Shown: in pieces, positions 1 through 5,700 of the stretch
How the letters are laid out: each line of letters begins with the position of its first letter
How positions within the stretch are numbered: the first letter of the stretch is position 1
NCBI GenBank assembly: GCA_002422605.1
Contig: DISW01000006.1
Span: 1 to 6,662 of the forward strand
Length of the DNA stretch: 6,662 bases
Source: Bacteriovoracaceae bacterium UBA6200
GTDB taxonomy: Bacteria; Bdellovibrionota; Bacteriovoracia; Bacteriovoracales; Bacteriovoracaceae
Direction: 5' to 3'
Position numbers and translations under genes: made by a program
Notes under the pieces: model-generated
What the model was told of the DNA's origin: nothing
The model's input: only the letters and a program-made list of their open reading frames with translations
The model's database searches: none

Positions 1-76
1 CGCCGTTCTCACTTTTAAATGAACAGGCCGAAAATAGGCACAGCAAAGCACTTGCTAAAATTATTTTTAGCTTCAT
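1..76 (-). CDS. N-terminus of a predicted lipoprotein (partial, cut by window edge)
   Basis: This frame starts with ATG at 76 and runs off the left edge after 25 codons. The start has a strong SD (AAGGAG, 8 bases upstream). The first residues form a lipoprotein signal peptide: MKLK, a hydrophobic stretch, then a lipobox-like LFSAC, so cleavage before Cys18 and lipidation are expected. The mature part begins with Cys-Ser-Phe-Lys-Ser-Glu; nothing can be said about its function. It lies 28 bases downstream of the 71-residue gene on the same strand and is probably co-transcribed with it. Phe at the -3 lipobox position is less common than Leu but is tolerated. The signal peptide and SD make this a confident start; the product class is inferred. 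Confidence 0.75.
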   Translation of the reverse strand, partial: MKLKIILASALLCLFSACSFKSENG

Positions 77-104
77 AGTTAAATCTCCTTAAAATGTTAA
101 AATT

Positions 105-320
105 CTAGTTTTCTAAAAGTGATTTAGGGTGTAAGTATTTAAGCACTCCTTGATTTTCGAGATGTCTCGATTTTTCATTTTTCACTTTCTTAAGTTCGTT
201 AATTTTTCTCTTAATCCTTAAGGCCATTGCCGTGGCCTTGGGATTTTTTCTAAACTCTCTTCGCGTAATGCTCTCAATTGTTTTTTCTAAATGTTGAATC
301 AGCATTTCCATTTTCTCCAT
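105..320 (-). CDS. Small basic helical protein, 71 aa, unknown function
   Basis: The family is not recognised. The ATG at 320 is preceded by a textbook SD (AAGGAGG), which itself overlaps the stop codon of the upstream 51-residue ORF, so the two are probably translated from one message. The protein is rich in Lys, Arg and Glu and predicted to be almost entirely helical, with amphipathic stretches at residues 1-20 and 34-52. It has no signal peptide, membrane segment or cysteine. This fits a small cytoplasmic protein that binds nucleic acid or a partner, but that is only composition-based inference. It is followed by the lipoprotein gene on the same strand. Confidence 0.65.
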   Translation of the reverse strand: MEKMEMLIQHLEKTIESITRREFRKNPKATAMALRIKRKINELKKVKNEKSRHLENQGVLKYLHPKSLLEN

Positions 321-329
321 TGTCCCTCC

Positions 330-485
330 TTAAATTCGCCCGTAAGCACGATGTAATTGTTTGTACTCATCAATAAATCTAAAATTTGTCGTCAGCTCTT
401 TAATTGAAAGCATTCCGACAAGTTCATTCACTTCAAGCTTCATGCGCTTTAGTGTTTCAAGTAAATTTTTAGTTCCTTTTTTCAT
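330..485 (-). CDS. Small ORF, 51 aa, unknown function
   Basis: A 51-codon ORF, easily missed because of its length. The ATG at 485 has a strong SD (GGAGG, about 8 bases upstream) and the TAA at 330-332 sits immediately before the SD of the next gene, an operon-like arrangement. The protein begins MKKGTKNLLETLKRMKLEVN and is probably helical, with a hydrophobic-charged heptad-like pattern over residues 8-30. There is no signal peptide. It is the first gene of the minus-strand group 51 aa, 71 aa, lipoprotein. The SD, spacing and conserved strand support a real gene; no homology to a known family can be claimed. Confidence 0.6.
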   Translation of the reverse strand: MKKGTKNLLETLKRMKLEVNELVGMLSIKELTTNFRFIDEYKQLHRAYGRI

Positions 486-619
486 TCCAGTTCCTCCATA
501 AAAAAGTTGATGCTTATTTACTTCTTTTTTTCTTCCTCCTTTTTTTATGAAATAAATTGAGCGAAAAAAGAAAACTAAAATTTTTTGATAAAATAAATGA
601 AAAAATGAATAGCTCTAAT

Positions 620-675
620 AATTGCTACCGACCGTCAGTCAAAAGCACTGATTTGGCCGACGGTCGGTAGCAATT
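620..675. repeat. Perfect 17-bp inverted repeat with 22-nt loop
   Basis: The left arm AATTGCTACCGACCGTC (620-636) is the exact reverse complement of the right arm at 659-675; the 22 bases between include CAAAAG and GGCC. The arms are G/C-rich against a very A/T-rich surround. On the plus strand the right arm ends in TTTT, so it could act as an intrinsic terminator for an unseen plus-strand transcript. It lies between divergent genes, where no terminator is needed for either, so it could also be a recombination or transposon-derived site or a structured 5' leader. Confidence 0.8.
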
Positions 676-772
676 TTCGTAGAGAAGCCTGCTGTAAGAT
701 TTTTTTAGTAGGTAAAACCCCTATAAATCATGTCAAAACAGAAGATTTGGTGTCATTTTGGCCATTTTTTAG

Positions 773-802
773 TTGTCAAGAGATTATTGCCTTCGATATG
801 AA
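773..802 (+). promoter_or_regulatory. Tentative promoter of the HTH-exported protein-RhuM group
   Basis: TTGTCA (773-778) resembles a -35 box. TATGAA (797-802) could be a weak -10 at 18-bp spacing. This would start transcription about 25 bases before the ATG at 834. The match is modest and rests on pattern alone. Confidence 0.25.
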
Positions 803-810
803 GCTCATAT
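796..810. promoter_or_regulatory. Candidate operator: inverted repeat ATATGA-AGC-TCATAT
   Basis: Six-base arms at 796-801 and 805-810 are exact reverse complements separated by AGC. The site overlaps the tentative -10 box and ends 23 bases before the start codon of an HTH regulator. Autoregulation is therefore plausible, but binding is inferred only from symmetry and position. Confidence 0.35.
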
Positions 811-833
811 GAATTTATTTAATCGAGAAGCTT

Positions 834-1637
834 ATGAATGAAATGAGTAATCAAGAGCAATGGACAGGGATATTTAAAAAATGCCTAACGGACTTAAAAG
901 AGAAAAATGCAAAACTTAGCATTTCTCAACTCGCGTCTAAAATCAATGTCGCAAGAAGTACTTTGAGTGATCACATTAACTCAAAGGCAGGAGCAACAAA
1001 GCCTAACCTAGATAATTACATTAAAGTTATCTTAGAATCTGGTAATGTTGCCATGTTTTTTGAAGCTCTTGCTGCTTACGATGAAAATCTTTCAAATAAT
1101 TTAAAAGAAGTATTAAGTGTTTCTACGACTAAAAAGAACGCTGCGATTGCAACAGAAGAACTTGAAACTATCTTAGAAGATCGTTCACTTTTTATTGCCT
1201 ATATTTTGGCCTCAAACGACAAGGGAATTAACTTTAAGACGCTTGCCCATATATTAGGTAACAAAGCACAAACTGCCATGAATACGCTTATTGCTCGTGG
1301 ATTGGCCATTGAAGAAAGCAGACTTTTAAAAGTTAATAATCCCACGTTTCTTATTCGATCATTTGAAAGCATTAAGCACCATTTAACTACTTATGCCGAA
1401 TACTACAAGCCGCATCATGCAGGAAAAGAACGTAATTATGCCTTTTCTCTTACTGGATCATTAAACGCAGAGGGAATAAAAGCAAATCATCAAGCTTATA
1501 AAATTTTGCATGAGACAATAAAAAACAATATGCGTAACCCTGCTTTTGAAGGAAATATTCCTGCATTTTCTGTTGGGTTTTGTGATACATTTACAGACAT
1601 TAATTTTGATCCCGAAGATAAAGGGGAATTACAATGA
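834..1637 (+). CDS. Two-domain HTH transcriptional regulator, TIGR02147-like
   Basis: A 267-residue cytoplasmic protein. Residues about 26-64 form a helix-turn-helix (LSISQLASKINVARSTLSDH) of the XRE-like kind. Residues about 115-168 look like a second, winged-helix segment in which a helix with GNKAQTAMNTLIARGL could be the recognition helix. The C-terminal part (about 200-260), with RNYAFSLTGSLNAEG and a following helical run, resembles the C-terminal domain of TIGR02147/DUF4423 proteins, a regulator type frequent in Bdellovibrio relatives; that family call comes from remembered features, not a search. The SD is weak (GAGAAG close to the ATG at 834); an in-frame ATG at 843 is an alternative start. 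Its stop overlaps the next ATG (ATGA), so it is coupled to an exported protein and probably controls this operon. Confidence 0.7.
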   Translation: MNEMSNQEQWTGIFKKCLTDLKEKNAKLSISQLASKINVARSTLSDHINSKAGATKPNLDNYIKVILESGNVAMFFEALAAYDENLSNNLKEVLSVSTTKKNAAIATEELETILEDRSLFIAYILASNDKGINFKTLAHILGNKAQTAMNTLIARGLAIEESRLLKVNNPTFLIRSFESIKHHLTTYAEYYKPHHAGKERNYAFSLTGSLNAEGIKANHQAYKILHETIKNNMRNPAFEGNIPAFSVGFCDTFTDINFDPEDKGELQ

Positions 1638-1948
1638 AAAATATTTTAAAATTTGGGCTCTTTTCAATAATTGTTATTTCTTTTAATGCTCAATCTGCCA
1701 TTAAAGAGGTAACTCTAATCTCACTAAACTCTGGTGAAATTCTTACTCCCTCTGAGCATGTTAACTATGTTGCAAAAAACGCACTTCACCTTTTTGATGG
1801 AAGAATAATCGAATCGTCTGAAATAGAGAATGTTGAGGTTATGCACGCAAATGGTTCTTCTGAAATAGTCGAAAAAGGACTATTTAAAATCATCAAAGTA
1901 AATGCTGCAAGAATAAGTATTGGTGGTGATAATTCTGGAGGGGGTTAA
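1634..1948 (+). CDS. Small exported protein, 104 aa, unknown function
   Basis: The ATG at 1634 overlaps the stop of the HTH gene by four bases (ATGA) and has an SD (AAAGGGG, about 8 bases upstream). Residues 1-22 are a Sec signal peptide: MKNILK, a hydrophobic core GLFSIIVIS, then an NAQSA cleavage site. The mature part is about 82 residues, mostly alternating beta-like sequence, and ends in a short glycine-rich tail (GGDNSGGG). There is no cysteine, lipobox or terminal aromatic residue, so a soluble periplasmic or secreted protein is likely. The family is not recognised. Coupling to the regulator suggests the two are used together, with the HTH protein possibly controlling this product; this is inference from gene order. 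Confidence 0.65.
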   Translation: MKNILKFGLFSIIVISFNAQSAIKEVTLISLNSGEILTPSEHVNYVAKNALHLFDGRIIESSEIENVEVMHANGSSEIVEKGLFKIIKVNAARISIGGDNSGGG

Positions 1949-1963
1949 ACTCCTTCACTTAAT

Positions 1964-3058
1964 ATGAACAAAAAGAGCACCACGAAAAATCTAATTATCC
2001 GCAATAGTACCGCTGAATTTTTAATCTTTTCAACTCAAGCAAGAGAAGAAGGCATTGAAGTTCGTTATGAAGATGAAAATCTTTGGCTTACCCAAAAAAT
2101 GATGGCGGCACTATTCGATGTTACTCCTCAAAATATCACCCTACATTTACAGGCGATTTATAGCGAAGGTGAACTAACTGAAAATGGAACTTGTAAAGAA
2201 TTCTTACAAGTTCAACAAGAAGGAAAACGAGAAGTAAGTCGCACTTTAAAATTCTATAACCTCGATGCTGTTATCTCTGTTGGCTATCGCGTGAACTCAA
2301 AAAAGGCTACAGAATTTCGCCAATGGGCCACTCGCATATTAAAAGAGTTTTCTATAAAAGGTTTTGTCCTTGATCGTAAACGCTTAGAGAACGGTGCATT
2401 TCTAGGTGAAGATTACTACGAACATTTACTTGAAGAAATTCGTGAAATTCGTCTAAGTGAACGTCGCTTTTATCAAAAAATTACTGATATTTATTCAACT
2501 GCTGTTGATTACAATGTTGAATCAGAAACAACTCAAGAATTTTTCAAAAAAATTCAGAACAAGCTTCACTATGCTATTCATGGACAAACTGCCGCAGAAG
2601 TTGTTTACGATCGTGCGAACCATGAAAAGCCTTATATGGGATTAACCACGTGGGAGAACTCACCAGAGGGAAAAATTTTAAAATCTGATGTCTCCATTGC
2701 AAAAAATTATTTAAATAAAGAAGAAGTCGATGCTCTTGGAAAAATAGTGAGTGGTTATCTTGATTTTGCTGAAGATATGGCCAAAAGAAAAATCCCAATG
2801 ACAATGAATGATTGGGCAAACCACTTAAATGATATTTTAAAAATTAATCGTAGAGAAATATTGACGAGTGCAGGAAAAATCAGTGCAAAAGCTGCGAAGG
2901 CCCATGCAGAAAGTGAATTTGAAAAATACAGAGTCATTCAGGATCATTTATTTGAATCTGACTTTGACAAGCTTTTAAAAATAACGGCTCAAGCAGCTAG
3001 ACAAAAGATTGATGAAGATAAGAAGATTATTAAGACCAAGACTACGAAAAAAAAGTAA
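1964..3058 (+). CDS. rhuM: RhuM family protein (virulence RhuM/COG3943)
   Basis: A 364-residue protein matching the RhuM family along its whole length (typically about 330-350). Hallmarks are the N-terminal block ENLWLTQKMMAALFDVTPQN (residues 38-57), an HTH-like region; then the block from REVSRTLKFYNLDAVISVGY (89-108) through RVNSKKATEFRQWAT to KEFSIKGFVLDRKRLENG; and the C-terminal block with LHYAIHGQTAAEVVYDRA (201-218) and KPYMGLTTW. The last 20 residues are a Lys-rich tail. RhuM was named from Salmonella pathogenicity island 3; its biochemical activity is not established, and relatives often lie in accessory islands and near restriction systems. The SD is poor: GGAGGGGG lies about 20 bases upstream, beside the previous stop, so translation may depend on the upstream gene. 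It converges with the LysM/beta-barrel gene across a 31-base gap with no obvious terminator. Confidence 0.88.
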   Translation: MNKKSTTKNLIIRNSTAEFLIFSTQAREEGIEVRYEDENLWLTQKMMAALFDVTPQNITLHLQAIYSEGELTENGTCKEFLQVQQEGKREVSRTLKFYNLDAVISVGYRVNSKKATEFRQWATRILKEFSIKGFVLDRKRLENGAFLGEDYYEHLLEEIREIRLSERRFYQKITDIYSTAVDYNVESETTQEFFKKIQNKLHYAIHGQTAAEVVYDRANHEKPYMGLTTWENSPEGKILKSDVSIAKNYLNKEEVDALGKIVSGYLDFAEDMAKRKIPMTMNDWANHLNDILKINRREILTSAGKISAKAAKAHAESEFEKYRVIQDHLFESDFDKLLKITAQAARQKIDEDKKIIKTKTTKKK

Positions 3059-3089
3059 TAATCATTCCCTTTCCTGTTTTACTCCACTA

Positions 3090-4046
3090 TTAAAAAACAA
3101 TAATCCCCACATTAAACCCAATCCGATCAATACTTAATTTGGTTGTGCCCTCTAAATCATGGTGTTTGTAAAAAGCTCCAAAAGAAAATCTCCCATCTGG
3201 CTTATACGTTAAGGCCAAAATATATTTACTTCCAGATAGACTTTTTCCAGAATCACTACTCGATGCAAGCACATAAGAATAAGACGCACGAACATTAAAA
3301 TTCATTTTAAACACATCAAAATTACTTACGACTCCGACTGTTCCGTAGTGCAATTGATTATTGATATTTTTAACCGCATCACCTCCGACTATTTCAGCGG
3401 TGTTAAATGTATTAAGAGATTCATAATCATAGCCTGTATAAAAACCTAATCCATTTTCACGATTATAATTTTGATAATAAAGATTTCCCCCGACTTCGCC
3501 AGGAATTGAAAACTCACTCGTAAGTGATTCGCTATTTCCTTTCACACTTCCCTTGGAAGGCTGTGCCCAATAAAAACTTCCGACGATAAAATTTGTTTTT
3601 TCATCATCGGAGACACTTCCCGATAAACCAAATGTCACTGGAAAGTTCTGGCCAGATTTTACATTTTGATCAGTCGTTTGTTCTGCATAAGTACCAAATG
3701 AGGTCGCATAAAAAGCAGAAACATGAAGACTTCGATTAAATTCATTAGGCTCTTTATACATAGGTAGTATTGGTGCCCATGAACTTCCTGATGCGTAAGC
3801 ATCGTAAGGATAAGTCACATAGATCAATTGATTTACTGGAGGATTTTTCCAATCTTTAATGTTGGGATTCCATTTCTTTATATCTTCAGCATAACTAGAA
3901 ATATCTTTTCCATGAGTCGTCCAAACACGAGGAAGATTTCGTGTTGCGATTGTCTCAATAGTATCGCCATTGTTAACTTTATCTACTTCTCGTGCAAAAG
4001 TTTCAAATGAGAAAAATAAAAATATCAATAACAATAAATTTTTTAG
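3090..4046 (-). CDS. LysM-domain outer-membrane beta-barrel protein, start codon missing or displaced
   Basis: The module begins with a strong signal peptide (KNLLLLIFLFFSFETFA, then REVDK). A LysM-like domain follows (NNGDTIETIATRNL through YAEDIKKWNPNIKDW to NQLIYVTYP, about 60 residues), which would bind peptidoglycan. The remaining 230 or so residues alternate polar and hydrophobic positions with many Tyr/Phe and Gly, end in Phe (FNVGIIVF), and fit a BAM-inserted outer-membrane beta-barrel. Oddly, there is no ATG or GTG near the signal peptide. The codon before Lys-Asn-Leu is CTA (4044-4046), where ATG would be expected. The frame stays open upstream through the DGR spacer and TR to ATG 4388, giving a 432-residue ORF; TTG at 4118 is another possible start but has no SD. 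The gene may therefore have lost its start when the DGR arrived, or be translated as an unusual fusion. The function of the barrel part is confident; the 5' end is not. Confidence 0.72.
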   Translation of the reverse strand, partial: LKNLLLLIFLFFSFETFAREVDKVNNGDTIETIATRNLPRVWTTHGKDISSYAEDIKKWNPNIKDWKNPPVNQLIYVTYPYDAYASGSSWAPILPMYKEPNEFNRSLHVSAFYATSFGTYAEQTTDQNVKSGQNFPVTFGLSGSVSDDEKTNFIVGSFYWAQPSKGSVKGNSESLTSEFSIPGEVGGNLYYQNYNRENGLGFYTGYDYESLNTFNTAEIVGGDAVKNINNQLHYGTVGVVSNFDVFKMNFNVRASYSYVLASSSDSGKSLSGSKYILALTYKPDGRFSFGAFYKHHDLEGTTKLSIDRIGFNVGIIVF

Positions 4047-4050
4047 ATCC

Positions 4051-4078
4051 CAAGTATTGAGTGATCGCCCAATACTTG
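4051..4078. repeat. 9-bp perfect inverted repeat before the LysM/barrel signal peptide
   Basis: Arms 4051-4059 (CAAGTATTG) and 4070-4078 (CAATACTTG) are exact reverse complements. Transcribed leftward, the stem is followed by GGGATCTAAAAAATTTATT, without an immediate U-run, so it is a poor intrinsic terminator. It marks the junction between the DGR spacer and the barrel-gene coding sequence. Confidence 0.7.
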
Positions 4079-4196
4079 CGTGACCTAGGAGAGGAAGACT
4101 AAAGTTGCCTAGAGGCAAAGAATTGCGAGATGAAAAAGAACGTGCTCTTTCACTTCTTGCTCGCCAAAAAATCCATCCAGTCTCGACCCAAAAGCC
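4051..4196 (-). ncRNA. Structured spacer downstream of the DGR template repeat
   Basis: Read on the minus strand after the TR, this stretch can form three stem-loops. The first (4125-4164) has outer GCGAG/CTCGC arms and an inner GTGAAA/TTTCAT helix. The second (4105-4118) is TTGCC-TCTA-GGCAA. The third (4051-4078) is a perfect 9-bp stem CAAGTATTG/CAATACTTG with a 10-nt loop. In the Bordetella phage DGR, RNA flanking the TR is needed for RT-Avd binding and for priming cDNA synthesis; a like role here is inferred from position and foldability. The stretch is also open in frame, so a coding role cannot be excluded. Confidence 0.4.
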
Positions 4197-4340
4197 CGGG
4201 ACGAACACACAGCGGAAGCCGATGTTCGTGTTCGTATTCGTAGGAGCGTTGTTCAAATTCGACGCAAACACGCCCGTGTTCACGTCGTTGTTCCAGTTGC
4301 CACCGCGTAAGACGGCACCAGCACACACTCGTAAAATTAC
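4197..4340 (-). repeat. DGR template repeat (TR); 5' boundary approximate
   Basis: The 3' 28 bases (4197-4224) are identical to the last 28 bases of the window (6635-6662), where they encode the C-terminus of the DGR target. Read leftward, the TR would encode VLRGGNW, then NNDVNTGVFASN and NTNTNIGFRCVFVP, the signature of the C-type-lectin/FGE-like fold used by many DGR targets. Ten of 25 residues after RGG (4224-4298) are Asn, all AAC or AAT. Such codons are the usual substrate of adenine mutagenesis because changes at the two A positions give many amino acids and no stop codons. The 3' end IGFRCVFVP lacks such codons and corresponds to the IMH end. The 5' limit cannot be set because the rest of the VR lies outside the window; 4340 is an estimate. 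It lies about 45 bases beyond the RT stop and is distinctly G/C-richer than its surroundings. Confidence 0.88.
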
Positions 4341-4384
4341 GTCAATCCCAATGCCCTTGGATGTCTTTCTCACCTTTCTAATAT

Positions 4385-5335
4385 TCATTTTAGACTCGCC
4401 CAATTATCATAAGAAAGCTTCACCATTTGTTTGTAGCTCGCTCTGATATTTGTTTTTTCAATTTTTTTAAGCTTTCGTTTAATTTTTCTAATATTTCTTG
4501 ATAGTGGACGTATGAAATCCCGATCTACGAGATAACCTAAAAATGGAATTGAATCCTGATTTAGATGGACTCTTTTATAAACTGGTATTTCAAGATTTCT
4601 TTGTGCTGCTAAAGTAATAGCAATAGAGGCAATTTCACAGGTTGCATTTTTATTAGCACCGACAAGTAAAAGATCATCCATGTAGCGAATATAAAATGCC
4701 CTTTCATCATGCTCTTTAAGAGCCCTCATAATATAGTCATCAACTTTTGATAAATAAAAATTGGCAAACAATTGAGAAGTATAATTCCCAATAGGTATTC
4801 CACTTCCCAAAACCTTGTAGCCTTTATGATTTTGAATTAAAGACCACAATAAAATATCAAGAGAATCATCTGGAAGAATCTCTTTTAAATCACTGAATAA
4901 AATTTTATGATCGACTGATGGAAAATATTTTTTCACATCAAGTTTAATCACATAACGAGATTCAAGATTTTGCAGTTTTTCCTTAAGTTTCAGTACCGCA
5001 TAACGATTTCCCATTCCACATCGACAAGCACATACAGAATTACTTAATCTTTTTTCTACATAAGGAGAAATTACTCGATGAATAGCATGATGAACGATTC
5101 GATCTCTAAAAGGGGCGGCCATAATAAGTCTTTTTTTGGGATCGACAACATAAAACTCCCGATACTCACCCCACTTATATCTATTTTCTCTAAGTTCCTC
5201 TTGGATTTCTAAAATTCTTTCGGGATAGTTGGTAAAAAACTTTTGATCACCATATGTTGCCCTTTTTCCACGACGACAAGCTCTATATGATTCCAAAAGG
5301 TTTTCAAAATTGAATACATCTTCAAGAAGAGTCAT
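4385..5335 (-). CDS. DGR reverse transcriptase
   Basis: A 316-residue RT. The N-terminal RT blocks include KRLIMAAPFRDRIVHHAIHR (68-87). Motif A is VIKLDVKKYFPS with catalytic Asp133; motif B is SGIPIGNYTSQLFAN (178-192); motif C is YMDD (218-221); and SIPFLGYLVD (262-271) is motif E. The IGxxxSQ form of motif B, in place of QGxxxSP of other RTs, is characteristic of DGR enzymes and linked to adenine-specific infidelity. A Cys-rich NSVCACRCGMGN (99-110) occupies the position of the DGR SxAC/G region. The C-terminus ends in a basic helix and LSYDNWASLK, with no maturase, endonuclease or retron domain. It would copy TR RNA with Avd. Start and stop are both ATGA-coupled: ATG 5335 overlaps the avd stop and follows an SD (AGGGGGAGA), and its TGA (4385-4387) overlaps an ATG at 4388 that opens the TR frame. 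Confidence 0.95.
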   Translation of the reverse strand: MTLLEDVFNFENLLESYRACRRGKRATYGDQKFFTNYPERILEIQEELRENRYKWGEYREFYVVDPKKRLIMAAPFRDRIVHHAIHRVISPYVEKRLSNSVCACRCGMGNRYAVLKLKEKLQNLESRYVIKLDVKKYFPSVDHKILFSDLKEILPDDSLDILLWSLIQNHKGYKVLGSGIPIGNYTSQLFANFYLSKVDDYIMRALKEHDERAFYIRYMDDLLLVGANKNATCEIASIAITLAAQRNLEIPVYKRVHLNQDSIPFLGYLVDRDFIRPLSRNIRKIKRKLKKIEKTNIRASYKQMVKLSYDNWASLK

Positions 5336-5700
5336 AGTTCTCCCCCTCTTTTAAAATGCTTTAAAAGTCCGCCGATCTCTTTTCCTATTTCACGAGTCAA
5401 AGATGTCGTTTCAGATAATGCCGCCACATTTATGGCCTTCAAATCGTAGCTCATCTGGATGAGCACTTTTAAATCATCAAGCGACAATGAAGCTTCTTGC
5501 AGATAATTTATTTTTCGTAATTTATTTTCTTCTTTGTTTGGCAGGACAAATGTTTTTCTTAAATTTTGTGTGAGCTTAAGGGCTTCTTCCTCTATGCTTC
5601 TTCCAAGAGTTGGTCGCAATTGTTTTGGGAAATTTTTAGTTCGATGAAATAAATGAATCGTCAATTGATATGAATCAACGTAGGCCTTAGGTTCTTTCAT
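5332..5700 (-). CDS. avd: DGR accessory variability determinant (Avd, four-helix bundle)
   Basis: A 122-residue helical protein from ATG 5700. Avd hallmarks are YQLTIHLFHRTKNFPKQLRP (11-30) with the conserved FPK, then TLGRSIEEEAL (31-41), NYLQEASLSLDDLKVLIQMSYDL (65-87), and TREIGKEIGGLLKHFKR near the C-terminus. Avd forms a barrel-like pentamer of four-helix bundles that binds the DGR RT and TR RNA and is required for mutagenic homing. ATG 5700 was chosen because GAGGGA lies about 5 bases upstream; a GTG at 5718 would put the SD inside the gene. The start overlaps the end of the HTH gene by 14 bases, and the stop overlaps the RT start (ATGA), so the three are tightly coupled. The highly basic surface (many Lys/Arg) is consistent with nucleic-acid binding. 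Confidence 0.9.
   Translation of the reverse strand: MKEPKAYVDSYQLTIHLFHRTKNFPKQLRPTLGRSIEEEALKLTQNLRKTFVLPNKEENKLRKINYLQEASLSLDDLKVLIQMSYDLKAINVAALSETTSLTREIGKEIGGLLKHFKRGGEL

Larger units (their letters stand above)
486..833. other. Intergenic region between divergent gene groups
   Basis: No convincing gene is seen on either strand. The part next to the minus-strand group (about 520-610) is very A/T-rich with poly-T and poly-A runs, as expected for a promoter zone, but no clear -35/-10 pair can be fixed. The right half contains a perfect 17-bp inverted repeat (620-675), three TGTCA pentamers (731, 751, 774) and a 6-bp inverted repeat (796-810) just before the HTH gene. Both gene groups are transcribed away from this region. 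Confidence 0.6.

Noticed and set aside
620..675. Integron attC site
   Set aside because: The core-site signatures (GTTRRRY and its complement) are absent, and the arms are perfectly symmetric, unlike attC sites.
688..712. CCTGCT/AGTAGG stem with a T-run loop
   Set aside because: It has one wobble pair and a 13-base loop in A/T-rich DNA; it is within what chance would give.
2457..2937. Three ORFs of 60-81 codons within the RhuM gene
   Set aside because: They lie in other frames of a full-length, clearly recognised gene and lack SDs and sensible protein composition.
3828..4010. 60-codon plus-strand ORF
   Set aside because: It is antisense to the signal peptide and LysM domain of the barrel protein and has no support of its own.
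4051..4078. Intrinsic terminator of the DGR transcript
   Set aside because: The stem is good, but on the minus strand it is followed by GGGATC and then A-rich sequence rather than a U-run; termination cannot be claimed.
4105..4446. 113-codon plus-strand ORF across the TR
   Set aside because: It is antisense to the TR and the RT 3' end; its sequence is the mirror of the Asn-rich TR and it has no SD or family features.
4385..5335. Group II intron or retron RT
   Set aside because: There is no maturase or endonuclease domain, intron RNA or msr/msd pattern. The IGNYTSQ motif, adjacent avd and TR/VR identity identify a DGR.
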